From positions 1,736,001 through 1,800,000 of the forward strand of contig JABYQU010000001.1 in NCBI GenBank assembly GCA_022264855.1: 64,000 nt of DNA. Reading direction: 5' to 3'. Of the stretch, positions 1 through 9,711 are shown in pieces. The stretch is from Lenzites betulinus. Taxonomy: Eukaryota > Basidiomycota > Agaricomycetes > Polyporales > Polyporaceae. A model generated the notes under the pieces. The model made no database searches and had not been told where the DNA came from. It worked only from the letters and a program-made list of their open reading frames with translations. Numbering within the stretch: the first letter of the stretch is position 1; the number at the start of each line of letters is the position of its first letter. A program made the position numbers and the translations under genes.

Positions 1-3000
1 TTTCGACTACCCCATACAGCAATGGCCCAGCAGTACGTTTCGATCTACACTGCATCGCGTTTTCTGTCAGACGATGTATTGATATACGTCCCAGATGAAC
101 CGCCTAGCATAGGTGGCTTTCGCGGCGGGGGGAACTTCCGAGGAAGAGGAAGAGGCCGAGGAGGCCAATACATACCACTTGCAACCGGAGCGAATGCCTA
201 TCCGACCCGAGGTGGCTTTTCTTCGCGCGGCGGCGGCCGTGGGCGAGGCGAAGAAACTATCCAAGATAGCACCTCGCGGGCGTACAGAGATGTTCGAGCT
301 TCGGTGTCGAAGCTCAGCACGAATGCCCCACTGGCGAAACAGCTCTATCAGAGCAATATATACCTCAAACCGATCAAGTTCGTGCGTTCCGTGCACACCG
401 CAACGTTGTTCACGCAGGAAGAAGACATATTGAAACCACTGGTAGAAGCTGCCGGTTGGTTTTCCGTTTTTCCACTACTCGTGCTGCTAGCACTCGCTGA
501 TGCTCGGTGTAGTGGAAGGCGATGAGAAGAGCCATGTCCCTACAGCGGATACGGTGTCGCGGGTGTTCAAGCTGATCCCTGAGAAAGAACCCCAACACTC
601 AATCAAGGAGGAAGAGCTCGAGGAAATCGACTTCGCGGATATCGGCCGGCTCCAGGCCGAAGTCGATGCCGCAGCTGTAGCAAACGCAGGCATGGAGGGC
701 ACCCCGACCGTAACGGCACAGCAAGAGGTGTCGTTCTTCGTAGACACTACTCCCACCTCGATCACAAGTGGTGCACACCAACACCGCATCGAAGTGGACC
801 AGCTTCAGGGCGCGTTGGGAGAGATGGACGACGACGATGACGATGTCATCGTATATGTCGCCCCTCACCCTCGCCCACAACGGCCGGCGGTCGTCGATAG
901 GGAAGAACGCACCGAATCAATCATACCGACCCTATCGACATCTATACTCACCGGTCTCAGCATCGGAACCACCGCGCTTAGCGCACACGCGTCACTCCCT
1001 GAACTTCAATATGAGGCAGCTACCAATCCAAGACCACCCTCTGTTATGCTGTCGATGGACACACTGTTCCCGGAGGATGCCCCACTTCCCTCGGAGTTCT
1101 CCCCTTCTCAGGCCGCCCCCGATCCTGCAGACCTCCCCCCACCCCCGTCCTTTGGCGACGTCTCATTCTCCTTCGACCAGACCCCCGTCAAGAAACAAAC
1201 CCGCCGCGTATTCCAAGTCGGTGCGCCCCGCTCGCTCCTCGCACACTCGCGCAAGCCGCGCAGAAAAGCCCTGCGCGGGTTCGGGGCCTACGGCGCGATG
1301 CACGAGGAGGCGCTGCTGCACGAGGTCGACCCGCGGCGCGACGAGCAGCGGCGCGGGGACTCGGACGTCAACTGGGGGACCTCGGACTCGGACGACGGCG
1401 TGGAGGAGGTGTCGGCCGGGGTGGGCGGCATGGACATCGACGAGGGCATCAGCCTGTCGGCGATGAAGAGCTTCGTGCACGGCATGGGCGCGGAGGGCTC
1501 GCGGCACGTCACGATGGACGACATCGCGGACACGGAGCTCATGCGGCAGGAGGATGAATATGTGCCGATTCGCGGCCCGGAGTCCGCGGACGAGGAGGAG
1601 CGCGAAGACGGGGGCGCACACGGGGGCCCTGCGGCGAGCGACGAGGAGGAGGACGAGGCCGAGTCTGACCACTCGAGCGAAGATGATGAGGTGGAGGCGA
1701 TCCTGAGGGCGGGGGAGGCTGAGCTCATTGGTGAGGACGGAGACGAAGACATGCCTGGTCAAGGCAGCGAGAGCGCCGCCATGGAGGGCGGAAGTGACGC
1801 AGGCGAAGACGAGGAAGAGAGCTCGGATGAGGAGGACACGCCTAAACGGGGGTTCCAGACCAGACTTGAACGCATGCGCGCTAGCGGGAACAGCGGCAAG
1901 GACAAGGGCAAGGGCAAGGCGAGGGCCACGGGCTCGGACGACTCCAGTGACGAGGCCATGTCAGTACAGATGACATGGGCAGACGAAGACGAAGAATACC
2001 TCCATACCATTCAAGTGAGCAGCAGTCATGTTATCTGGCACACAGGAACTAAACGCCTCGTAGAATCTACTGAACGAGAACCAGCATATGCTGAACGCAA
2101 AGGGGCTGAAGGCGCAAGAGGAGCTGTTCGCCGCTATCCAGAACGGGCAGTTCGATAGTGATGACGAGTTCGCCGACGCGATGTCTCCAGCCAGTACGTC
2201 CTTCATCGCGACTCACCGCACCGCCCCCTCACACGCCCCTTCAGAGCGCGGCAAGAACAAGGACGTGCCCCCCGAGCTGCGCGCGCAGTGGGAGAAGGAC
2301 CGCGCGAAGAAGGCCGAGAACAAGCGCAAGCGGGCGCTCGAGCGCCTGCAGCTCGCCGCGGACCCGCTCGCGCCGCACAAGGGCGGGAAGAAGGGCCAGA
2401 AGGCGATGCTCGCCGCGGCGCGCGCGGACGCGGACGCGGACCTCCCGCACCGCGTCGTCGACTTCGCGGCGCTCGAGCAGGAGATCCGGCGCTTCCTCGC
2501 GGACCCCGCGCGCACGACGATGCCGCTCCCGCCCGCGGACAAGGAGACGCGCAAGCGCGTGCACGAGCTCGCGACCGCGTTCAACCTGAAGAGCCTGAGC
2601 AAGGGCGCGGGCAAGGCGCGGTATACGACGCTCGCGAAGTGTCCGCGGAGCGGGCTCGGTATCAGCGAGCGCAAGATTCGCAGCATTCTGCAGCAGGCGC
2701 AGAGCGGGCACTGGATCGCGCCGGATTTCAGGAAGGGCGGGGGGAAGCCAAGGGAGAGCAAGGCGAAGGGGGCCAAGGGCGACTCGAAGGCGGCGTCGCT
2801 TGCGCACCATCGGGAGGGCGAGGTCGTGGGCAAGGTCCGTGTCGCGGTGGTGCTCGGTCATGAAGTTGGCGGCGACTTACTAAGTGTGTGTTTAATTTTG
2901 CAGGAAGCACCGAAGATTGGCGCGTCGAACATTGGCTTCAAGATGCTCGCTACGATGGGCTGGAGCGACGGGGACAGGATCGGGCTATCGGGCGGGTTGG

Positions 3001-3068
3001 ACGTTCCGCTCACTGCGATCATGAAGAAGACGAAGCTCGGGCTCGGGGCGTCCATGCAGTACTCATAA
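1..3068 (+). CDS. SQS1: SQS1-like R3H and G-patch protein (5' partial)
   Basis: Probable homologue of yeast Sqs1/Pfa1, a nuclear G-patch cofactor of the DEAH helicase Prp43 in splicing and ribosome assembly (family knowledge). Exons: ..454, 513-2014, 2064-2834, 2904-3068. The order seen is an N-terminal Gly/Arg (RGG) stretch, a long acidic Ser/Glu/Asp region, an R3H-like segment (HELATAFNLKSLSKG, about residue 810-845), a basic linker, and a C-terminal G-patch (IGFKMLATMGWSDGDRIG) close to the stop. An ATG exists at 22 and would give 956 aa, but a strong GTACGT donor at 33 with an acceptor at 94 joins an upstream frame from base 2 to the RGG exon, so the true start is probably outside the window. 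The last intron (2835-2903, 69 nt) is in frame and stop-free. Confidence 0.85.
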
Positions 3069-3813
3069 GTACTAGTGCTAGGGTCGGCAACGGAGTACCT
3101 GGTAGAGAGCCCCATATTTACCGGCGTACTCACGCACTGTGTGTGCCACCATCTCCGGATCATCGTGTGCTAACACGGCGTTACGGCAGGGCTTCAGGTG
3201 GGCGGGACCGAGAACTCTAGCGGAGCTTTTCAGCCCTCAGGGTCGTCTGCGTTCTGGACGCCCCCGGTGGTAAAACCCCCGGATGCGGGTCACGATCAGT
3301 AGCTCTTTTCTGGGAGTGGTGGTGTCCCCGCGACGGGGCAGTCTCAGAGTCTCAGACTCGTCGAGCTCTGCAAGTCAAATTGTACGCATTGGATATTTCC
3401 GTAAGCTAACCAAGGCGCGCCCGCACCTGATGCTGCGAAGAAAGGAAACGGGCTAAACATACTTGGACCGCTTATAATATATAAGGGTCTGCAGTGTTCC
3501 TTGAAGACCGGGCGGGCTCGTTTGACTGTTGGCACCGTTGCTGCTATCTCCTTGAGTTCTTGCGCAGATGTCGCGCAGCTAGTGTCCGCGGCGCTCGGTC
3601 AAGGCGGCAAATATAAACCTACTAAGTTCTTACCGAGCAGCGCCTTACGCCATTCTTATATACTTGCCTTTTTGGGATTGTTGACGCAACAGGCGCCTGA
3701 GTCGGCGTCTGCGCGCTCGCTCCGGACACCCATCACCTCCTCGTCTTCGTCCTTGTGCGTTGGGCTACACTGCTTGCTCGTTGCTTCTAGACTGCTGTAT
3801 TGCAAGTAAAACG
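3069..3813. other. Intergenic region, no gene recognised
   Basis: 745 bp between the SQS1-like and MMTAG genes. No convincing spliced or unspliced coding frame is seen. It contains an AT-rich TATAATATATAA stretch near 3473-3484 and a GC-rich block (3130-3340) that I compared by eye with U1-U6, 5S and U3 and could not match. The C/T-rich part just before 3814 probably belongs to the next gene's promoter and leader. Confidence 0.4.
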
Positions 3814-4704
3814 ATGTTCGAGCCCGTGCGTGGAGGGACGCGTGGCGGCCAGGCCGAGTTCAAGTGGGGAGACGTGGCACAGGACAAGGACCGCGAGGTG
3901 AGCCACAGCCCTAACCACGTTTAGTCCTAGCGTGCTCATTCGCTGCACTTGTAACTTGTAGAACTACCTCGGGCACAGCATCAACGCGCCGACGGGGCGG
4001 TGGCAGAAGAACAAGGATATTCATTGGTACTCGCGCGACCACGAGGAGACGGAGGCGGAGCGGCTGGAGGAGATCCGCAAGATCAAGGAGGCGGAGGCGG
4101 AGGCCATCGCGGCTGCGCTGTACGTGCACATACTCTCACCTACTTCTTGTTAGTGTGTGCTGACTACTGATTGCTGCACAGAGGCTTCGCACCTGGAGCT
4201 AAACCCGCTGGGGCGGCAGCGGCCAGCGGTTCAGGGACGGGCGCGAACGCCATCGCGGTCCCGCCGAAGGCGACGGCGCTGGACGAGCTCGACCCGGAGA
4301 AGGAGGAGCGACGACTCCGGAAAGCGCAGAAGAAAGAGGAGAAGCGGCTCAAGAAGGAGAAGAAGGAGAAGCGGCGCGCCGAGCGCCGCAGGGAGGGCGG
4401 CGACGCGTCGAGCGACGGGGAGGATGTGCGGAGGCGCCGCCATTCGCGCTCTGTTTCGCCTCCGAGGCGGAGGGACGCGTCGCCGCCGCGTTCTCCGCGG
4501 CCCAGGGATCCAGTACTGCGGGGTGGAGAGAGGCGGTATAGAGACAGAGACGCGGACCGCTCGCGGTCGCCGCCTCCGCGCCGGAAGGTGGACGAGCGGG
4601 ACTATGGCGAGGAGGAGCGGAACAGGGAGCGCGAGAGGGACCGGCGGCGCTGGGAAGACAATGCGCGGAGGGACCGCCCGGGGGCGCGGTGGGGACGACC
4701 GTGA
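3814..4704 (+). CDS. MMTAG (kinase phosphorylation) domain protein
   Basis: Three exons: 3814-3897, 3962-4119, 4182-4704; 254 aa. The N-terminus matches the multiple-myeloma-tumour-associated protein 2 family. MFEPVRGGTRGGQAEFKW is followed by a YLGHSINAPTGRWQKNKD block and then HWYSRD (first ~70 residues), the conserved RGG..GG..F.W...YLGHS..AP.GRW core. After residue ~80 the protein is a Lys/Glu-rich coiled-coil-like helix (EKEERRLRKAQKKEEK) and then an Arg/Ser-rich tail with SRSVSPPRRR-type repeats, as in spliceosome-associated proteins. The nuclear role is inferred from the RS-like tail; the biochemical function of the family is poorly known. Both introns (64 and 62 nt) have canonical ends and all three exons join in frame. 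Confidence 0.85.
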
Positions 4705-6579
4705 TCGAGATGTGCTCTCATCTGTGCGTGGTGTGCTCTGACTTGGCTCTGACTCTGAGTCTCCGAAACTACCCTCTGTAATGCTATGCATATGGGCAGA
4801 CAGCTTGGTTTCTGCATATCGAACCTCGGTGCGTCGACGCGCCCTGAAACCCCAAATTTGGTTTTCAAATACACAAGCCCGTGTCTGGCAGGCTCTGACG
4901 TTTGCACCACTCATCAGTACTCAGTATTCAATTGCGGTCGCCAGGTGATTCCTGCATTCACGTTGGGATGGCTCTTTGGCAGGCGGGATGGAAGAAGACA
5001 CGCAGAATAACGTGTTTCTCTCACCCGGAGCCTACGATGGAGCCCGGTGGTTGTGACAGCTGAAACGACGGAGCTCGAGTAAGTCTAGGGCGCGTTTCTT
5101 GGTGCTCCATCCCTGCAGCGGCGCAAGACCCGTGCCGCCCTCTGGTTCACGGCGGATTCTGCGAATTAGCCCCGCGCAGACATGAAGCCTCGCTTGCGCC
5201 GCCAGGCTGGTCGATCGCTGCCTGGCGCTGCCTGACCATCAGCGCGCAGCTGTGACGGGGATATAAAAGGCGAGGCGGCACTCCCGGCAGCACAGAGCAG
5301 TGGCAGGACGCATTCAGTAAGGACATCTTCCAGGTGAGCAGTACGGACCCGGTCGCAGCTTGGGTAGCGCGCCTGACTAAATGCGGCGAAGGCGCTGGGC
5401 CCGCCCGCCGTGCCTGTCCAGGGTTCCAGGGTCGTGTGCCGTGCCGAGTCCGCAAGCGCAGGTGTGCAGGCCGTGCGCGAGCTGCGCAGCGCGGGGTGTG
5501 GCAGCGCGCGCGGAGGGTCCAAGCAGGCCCGTCAGGACCATGCCACAAGCAGACGTTGGGGGCGGCCGCGTCGCAGCCGGTGGCCTCGAAAGGATACATC
5601 GTTCTGTCGGGAGCGCGGTGGTGGGACTTGGAACGTGATGGAGATAGACTCCGCGACGATCCTCGCCTATGCGAGCGTCCGAGCCGTGTTTGCATAGTGC
5701 GCCGCGGCGCGCCAAGCCCAGGGCGCGAGCTTGGTGCACTGAGTCGCGGGTGCACATATTGCCATGGAATGTGGCAGCGGATGTTGTACGCGCGCGAGGG
5801 CGCGGTGCGACGGGGAGTGTGTGCGTGTATTTGGATTTGCCACAAGGGAGCAGGACGTGCGTGTGGATTGTGTAAGGATGTGTATGCGCACGGCGAGGGC
5901 ATCGGGGTGTCTGTATCTGAGATTCGGCACAGGACTGCATGTGATGGCGATGCGCAGCGTGCAGCGTGCAGCGGGGTGATGCAGCCGAAGGGGCGGGGCG
6001 AGGGTGGAGGAGCGCATGGAGGGCGTGTTTCATCGGGCGAGGGCGACGCAACAGCCGGGCGGATCGTCATGGCATCCGGCGCGGACGGGCCGAGGCGAGA
6101 GGGACGGCGAGGGGCGGGGCTGGTGCGGCGGAGGCATGAACGCTCTTGCTGCTGTTTCGTAACCGCGACGTGGTGGGCGGCGAAAAACAAGCGCGGTCGG
6201 GACGCAGGGCGGGCGCTAGCGTAGGCGCCGGCGGCGTTGTGTGCGCGCAGGTCCATATATAGACTAGGCCAGCACCAGCAAGCGCGACCCAGCTCTCTCT
6301 CTCTGACCACGTCCTCGAGCCCCCTCCGGCTCGGACGCGCCCTCTCCCGCTATATATCCCCCTTCCTCTTCCTGCGCCCACACGCCGCCCCCTCGCCCCG
6401 GCTCCCCGCGCCCCCTCGTGCCCCCGCTCTCTGCTCCTACCGGCTTCTTTCTAATCAAACTCGCTCGGCCCCTTTACTCCGTAGCCTTCGCCCTCCTTTC
6501 TCTCGCCGCCGAACCCCTCGCCCTCTCGCGCCCCACGCCCCCCCGCTCTCTCTGTGCACCCACCCCGTCGCCCGCCGCC
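4705..6579. other. Long promoter/leader region with two TATA-like sites
   Basis: 1.9 kb before the DUF6593-like gene. The last 330 bp (6250-6579) is a C/T-rich leader behind a TATATATAG site at about 6253, the look of a strongly expressed fungal gene. Further upstream is a second TATA box (GATATAAAAGG, about 5259-5269), followed 60-70 bp later by a consensus donor (CAG/GTGAGC at 5333). The 5330-6240 stretch is GC-rich and open in several frames on both strands, which makes those frames uninformative. I recognise no protein here. Confidence 0.45.
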
Positions 6580-7323
6580 ATGTCCAACTTCGGCCTGCCC
6601 TTCTTCCTCGAGGACACCACCGGCCGCCTCACCGGCTCCGACTTCGTCGACCTCCACAACCGCATGCACCTCCGCCTCAAGCAGACGCTCAACGACGTCC
6701 ACCACGTCGCGTACATGATCTACGACCTCCAGTCCCAGCAGCCCGGCCCCGGCCGCATCGGCCTCATGGCCCCGCTCGCCATCCTCGACTTCCCCACCAA
6801 CGCCCTCGGCACCATCAAGATCGGCGACGGCGAGCACGTCCAGATGGGCCAGTACCTCTCCAAGTCCAGCGGGTGCGTGCGCGGCCCCCTCTGCCTCGTA
6901 ATGCGCTTTGAGCTGACGCGTTCCCGCTCCCGCGCCGCAGCACCCACAAGTCGCGCAAGTTCCGCGCCTCCGACGGCCAGGACTACCGGTGGACGCTGCA
7001 GGCCAACGGCGAATGGCAGGTACGCCCCCGCGCGCGTTTCAGAGCGTTCTAGCCGTTCATTCGCGCCCCGTTTACGCAGTGCACCAACGCGCGCAGCGGG
7101 TACCACATCGCGACGTATAGCATGAAACCCGCGGGCGAGCCGCAGTACGCGGCCTCGTCCGGGTGCATGCTCACTGTCGAGGAGGCATATCCCAATCTCG
7201 TCGGAGGTACGTGCTGGTCCGAACGCGGTGCGCGGGTGCTGATGCATATGCGTTCCTCTCTCCCTCACAGAGCTCCTCGCGTCGTTAATCATCATGCGCT
7301 ACATCGAAGAGCACAACCTGTAA
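6580..7323 (+). CDS. DUF6593-like conserved Agaricomycete protein
   Basis: Four exons: 6580-6872, 6941-7019, 7080-7206, 7271-7323; 183 aa. The ATG sits after a GCCGCC context behind a long C/T-rich leader. Visible features are an N-terminal segment with HHVAYMIYDLQSQQPGPGRI, a central FRASDGQDYRW motif, a CTN..GYHIATYSMKP strand-like segment and a helical C-terminus ending MRYIEEHNL. The S.GQEYRW-type motif and the alternating beta pattern resemble DUF6593, a domain of unknown function common in Agaricomycetes. The family assignment is from memory and moderate; no catalytic residues are evident and there is no signal peptide or membrane segment. A second protein of the same general type lies at 32870-33640. 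Confidence 0.82.
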
Positions 7324-8062
7324 GCGGAGCTCCGCCCCGGCGGCGTCCTGAGCCCATAGCCCACAGCCGTCCCCCGACCCGCTGCCCGCGCACGCGCCGC
7401 GCCCGTGTCCCCGTCGTTCCTTTCCGTTTCCGCCAGCCCGCTCTACTACACTAATCACGGTGGGCCCCGCCCCGGCCGGGGCCTTTTCTACTGCTACAGC
7501 ACCCTCGCCCTATAATCCCGCCCGCGCGCGTACTGAGCCGCTCTAGTGAAAGCAAACAGCGAAAAATAGCCTAGCCTAATGTAAGCATATGTATACTTGC
7601 CACACCTGACCACCACTACTGTAGATAGCTTCGGAACCGGTATACTTACGTGCGCTGCCGCCGTGCTAACACTAGCTACTCCCATACGCTACTTTACCAC
7701 CATATTTCGTGTACAGAACAATTGAATACGTTTGCTCGTTGTGAACCTTTGAGCTTCGCCGTGAAGGATAATTCCCTGACATTCTGATATTCAATATTCA
7801 ACGGTCGTCCTGCCAGTGGTGAAAAAAGTTGTGGCCGGTTTCGTCTCAGTTTGTTGCCCCCTAAGCGGAGGCAAATATTGCTCTCCTTGATCAGGCGTTT
7901 GGTACCCGGTATTTATAGACGGTGAGTCTTACTCTACAGTAGACGCCGCCTCGGAGCCGTAGCTGGACTCATACGACTCGAATATATACAGTGCACCTGC
8001 ACGGCGCCGTGGTCTCGCCAGGTTGTCCGCAACCCCCATCATCGTCGCCCGGACGTAGTGAA
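7324..8062. other. Intergenic region (3' UTR and promoter)
   Basis: 739 bp holding the 3' region of the DUF6593-like gene and the promoter of the P-loop gene. Features seen are an AT-rich stretch near 7690-7760 and a TATTTATAG site near 7910-7918. I see no coding frame. Confidence 0.4.
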
Positions 8063-9278
8063 ATGGCCTCAATCGTGCAATACATTCGACTCGGAAGCAT
8101 CTTTGGGGGGCCAGCGCAGGGCCAAAACACATGCGGCGCGGCGGACCCTACCCAGCCTGAGCCTCTCCCCCGGCCTCCTTTGCTTGGTGATGCAGAGGGC
8201 CATTTCCGTGTCCGGATCGTAGGGAACTCTGGTACGCACCACCATCTTACCAGTTCGGAAACCCGCCTGCCCGGTCGCTCATGCTCGAGGCACCACAGGG
8301 TCCGGGAAGGTAAGCAGCACCCGCCGCGCCGCACCCTAAACCACGCCCATAACGCTCTGGCACGCCTCTCACGACTGCGAGACAGTCGACGCTCGGCGCC
8401 GAGCTCGCCGCGCTCCTCGGCGTGCCGCACATCGCGCTCGACGAGCTCTTCTGGGAGCCCGGCTGGCGCAAGACGCCCGCGGACGCCTTCCGCGCGAAGG
8501 TGCGCGCCGCGATGGCGCCCGCGCGCTGCCCGCGCGGCTGGGTCGCGGACGGAGACTACACGCGCAGGCTCGGGGGCGTCGTGTCTAACGAGCTTGGGGC
8601 GACGGACGTGATCTGTGAGCACGCTTTCCCGCTGCCCGTCTACGCTGACCCCCGAGTCCCCGCGCCGTGTCAATGCAGGGCTGGACCCGCCGCTGCTGCT
8701 GTACTTCCCGAGGCTCTGCTGGCGCACGCTCGTGCGCCTGCTCGGGTGGGGGCCGCCGTGCAGCCCCGGGTGCGAGGAGGCGGTGAGCAGGGTGTTCTCC
8801 GAGCGCGACAGCATCATCTGGTGGTACGTACGTCCCCGCACCCCGTCCGTCCGCTTCTGTGTTCTATTTCCTGTATTCTGTTTCCTGTGTTCCGTGTCCT
8901 TTGTTCTGCGTTCTGTACCACAGGCGGCTGGCACGCGGCCGCCTGCGCGCGTTCATCTCCGCGCGTCTGCGGCGCGCGGGAAGCACGGAAGCACGGGAGA
9001 CGGAAGCACGGCGTGCTGGCGCTGACGCTGACGCCCGTTTCATTCGCGATCGCGCGCGCAGGTGCCTCACGAACCACTGGACGGCGCGGAAGCGGTACGC
9101 GGAGCCGTACCGCGTGGACGGCGTGCACGCCGGCGGGAAGCTCCGGCGCATCGGCGGGTGGGGCGGGGAACTCGACGCGTGGAAGCGGGACGTGCGCGCG
9201 ATGGTTCTGCGCCGCGCGCAGGGGACGGATGTGCCCCTTGCCGGTGCGGACGGGGGCGCTCCGGGGTCCGATGAGTAG
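8063..9278 (+). CDS. Small P-loop nucleoside-triphosphatase/kinase-like protein
   Basis: Five exons: 8063-8231, 8299-8309, 8386-8614, 8679-8823, 9062-9278; 256 aa. The Walker A motif GNSGSGKST is assembled across three exons, one of them an 11-nt microexon that supplies GSGK, which strongly supports the model. After it come LGVPHIALDELFWEPGW, typical of the adenylate-kinase-like FlaR/topology-modulation family, then VADGDY and an Arg-rich LPRLCWRTLVRL-like helix. The C-terminus reads DSIIWWCLTNHW. The family consists of small P-loop kinases of uncertain substrate, so no reaction is assigned. The last intron (238 nt) is long for this window and holds a TGTTCT/TTCCTG-rich run before an internal acceptor-like CAG at 8930-8932; alternative splicing there is possible. 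Confidence 0.8.
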
Positions 9279-9711
9279 GCTAGAGTGCCGCGGACACGGT
9301 TGCTTGCGCTGTGATATTGGGTATTGGGTATTGTGTTATTGTGTGGTTCGGACTTGCTCTACAGAGCGGAATGTGCAGAACGTCACATTAAAGGTCGTCG
9401 CGTGGTATATGGGGCCGGGAGGCTCAGGGGATATCAGAGGGTAGGCATACATGGGTCCGAGCGGGATCGAAACTGGTATACTGAGCGAGTGGGGTAAAGG
9501 GGTAAGAGTCCTGGACGTGGATACCAACGAACGTGTGGCGGGTGATACACAATCAGATAGGCTACAAAGGGATATGTGGTATAAGGAGTGGCGTTACGGC
9601 AGAGCGATAGGGATGCGCGCGGACGGCGAGATCGGCGAGGGGAAGGGAATGTACATGTGCGTGACAATGGTATATGGGCTTCGGAGCGGTGCGGTCCGCG
9701 CAGCATGCGGC
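9279..9711. other. Convergent intergenic region
   Basis: 433 bp between two convergent genes. There is a short simple repeat (ATTGGGTATTGGGTATTGTGTTATTG, about 9313-9340). Nothing coding is recognised; it probably carries both 3' UTRs. Confidence 0.4.

Noticed and set aside
3130..3340. Possible structured RNA (snRNA, snoRNA, 5S) in the first intergenic region
   Set aside because: No match to the conserved cores of U1-U6, U3 or 5S that I could check by eye; only general GC-rich hairpin potential.
5147..6310. 387-codon open frame on the minus strand (and 296 codons on plus at 5334-6224)
   Set aside because: GC-rich DNA open in several frames at once; composition is Arg/Ala/His/Cys noise, no domain, and it lies in a promoter region.
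8247..8934. Minus-strand frames across the P-loop gene
   Set aside because: Shadows of the GC3-rich coding exons on the plus strand, where the spliced kinase-like protein is clear.
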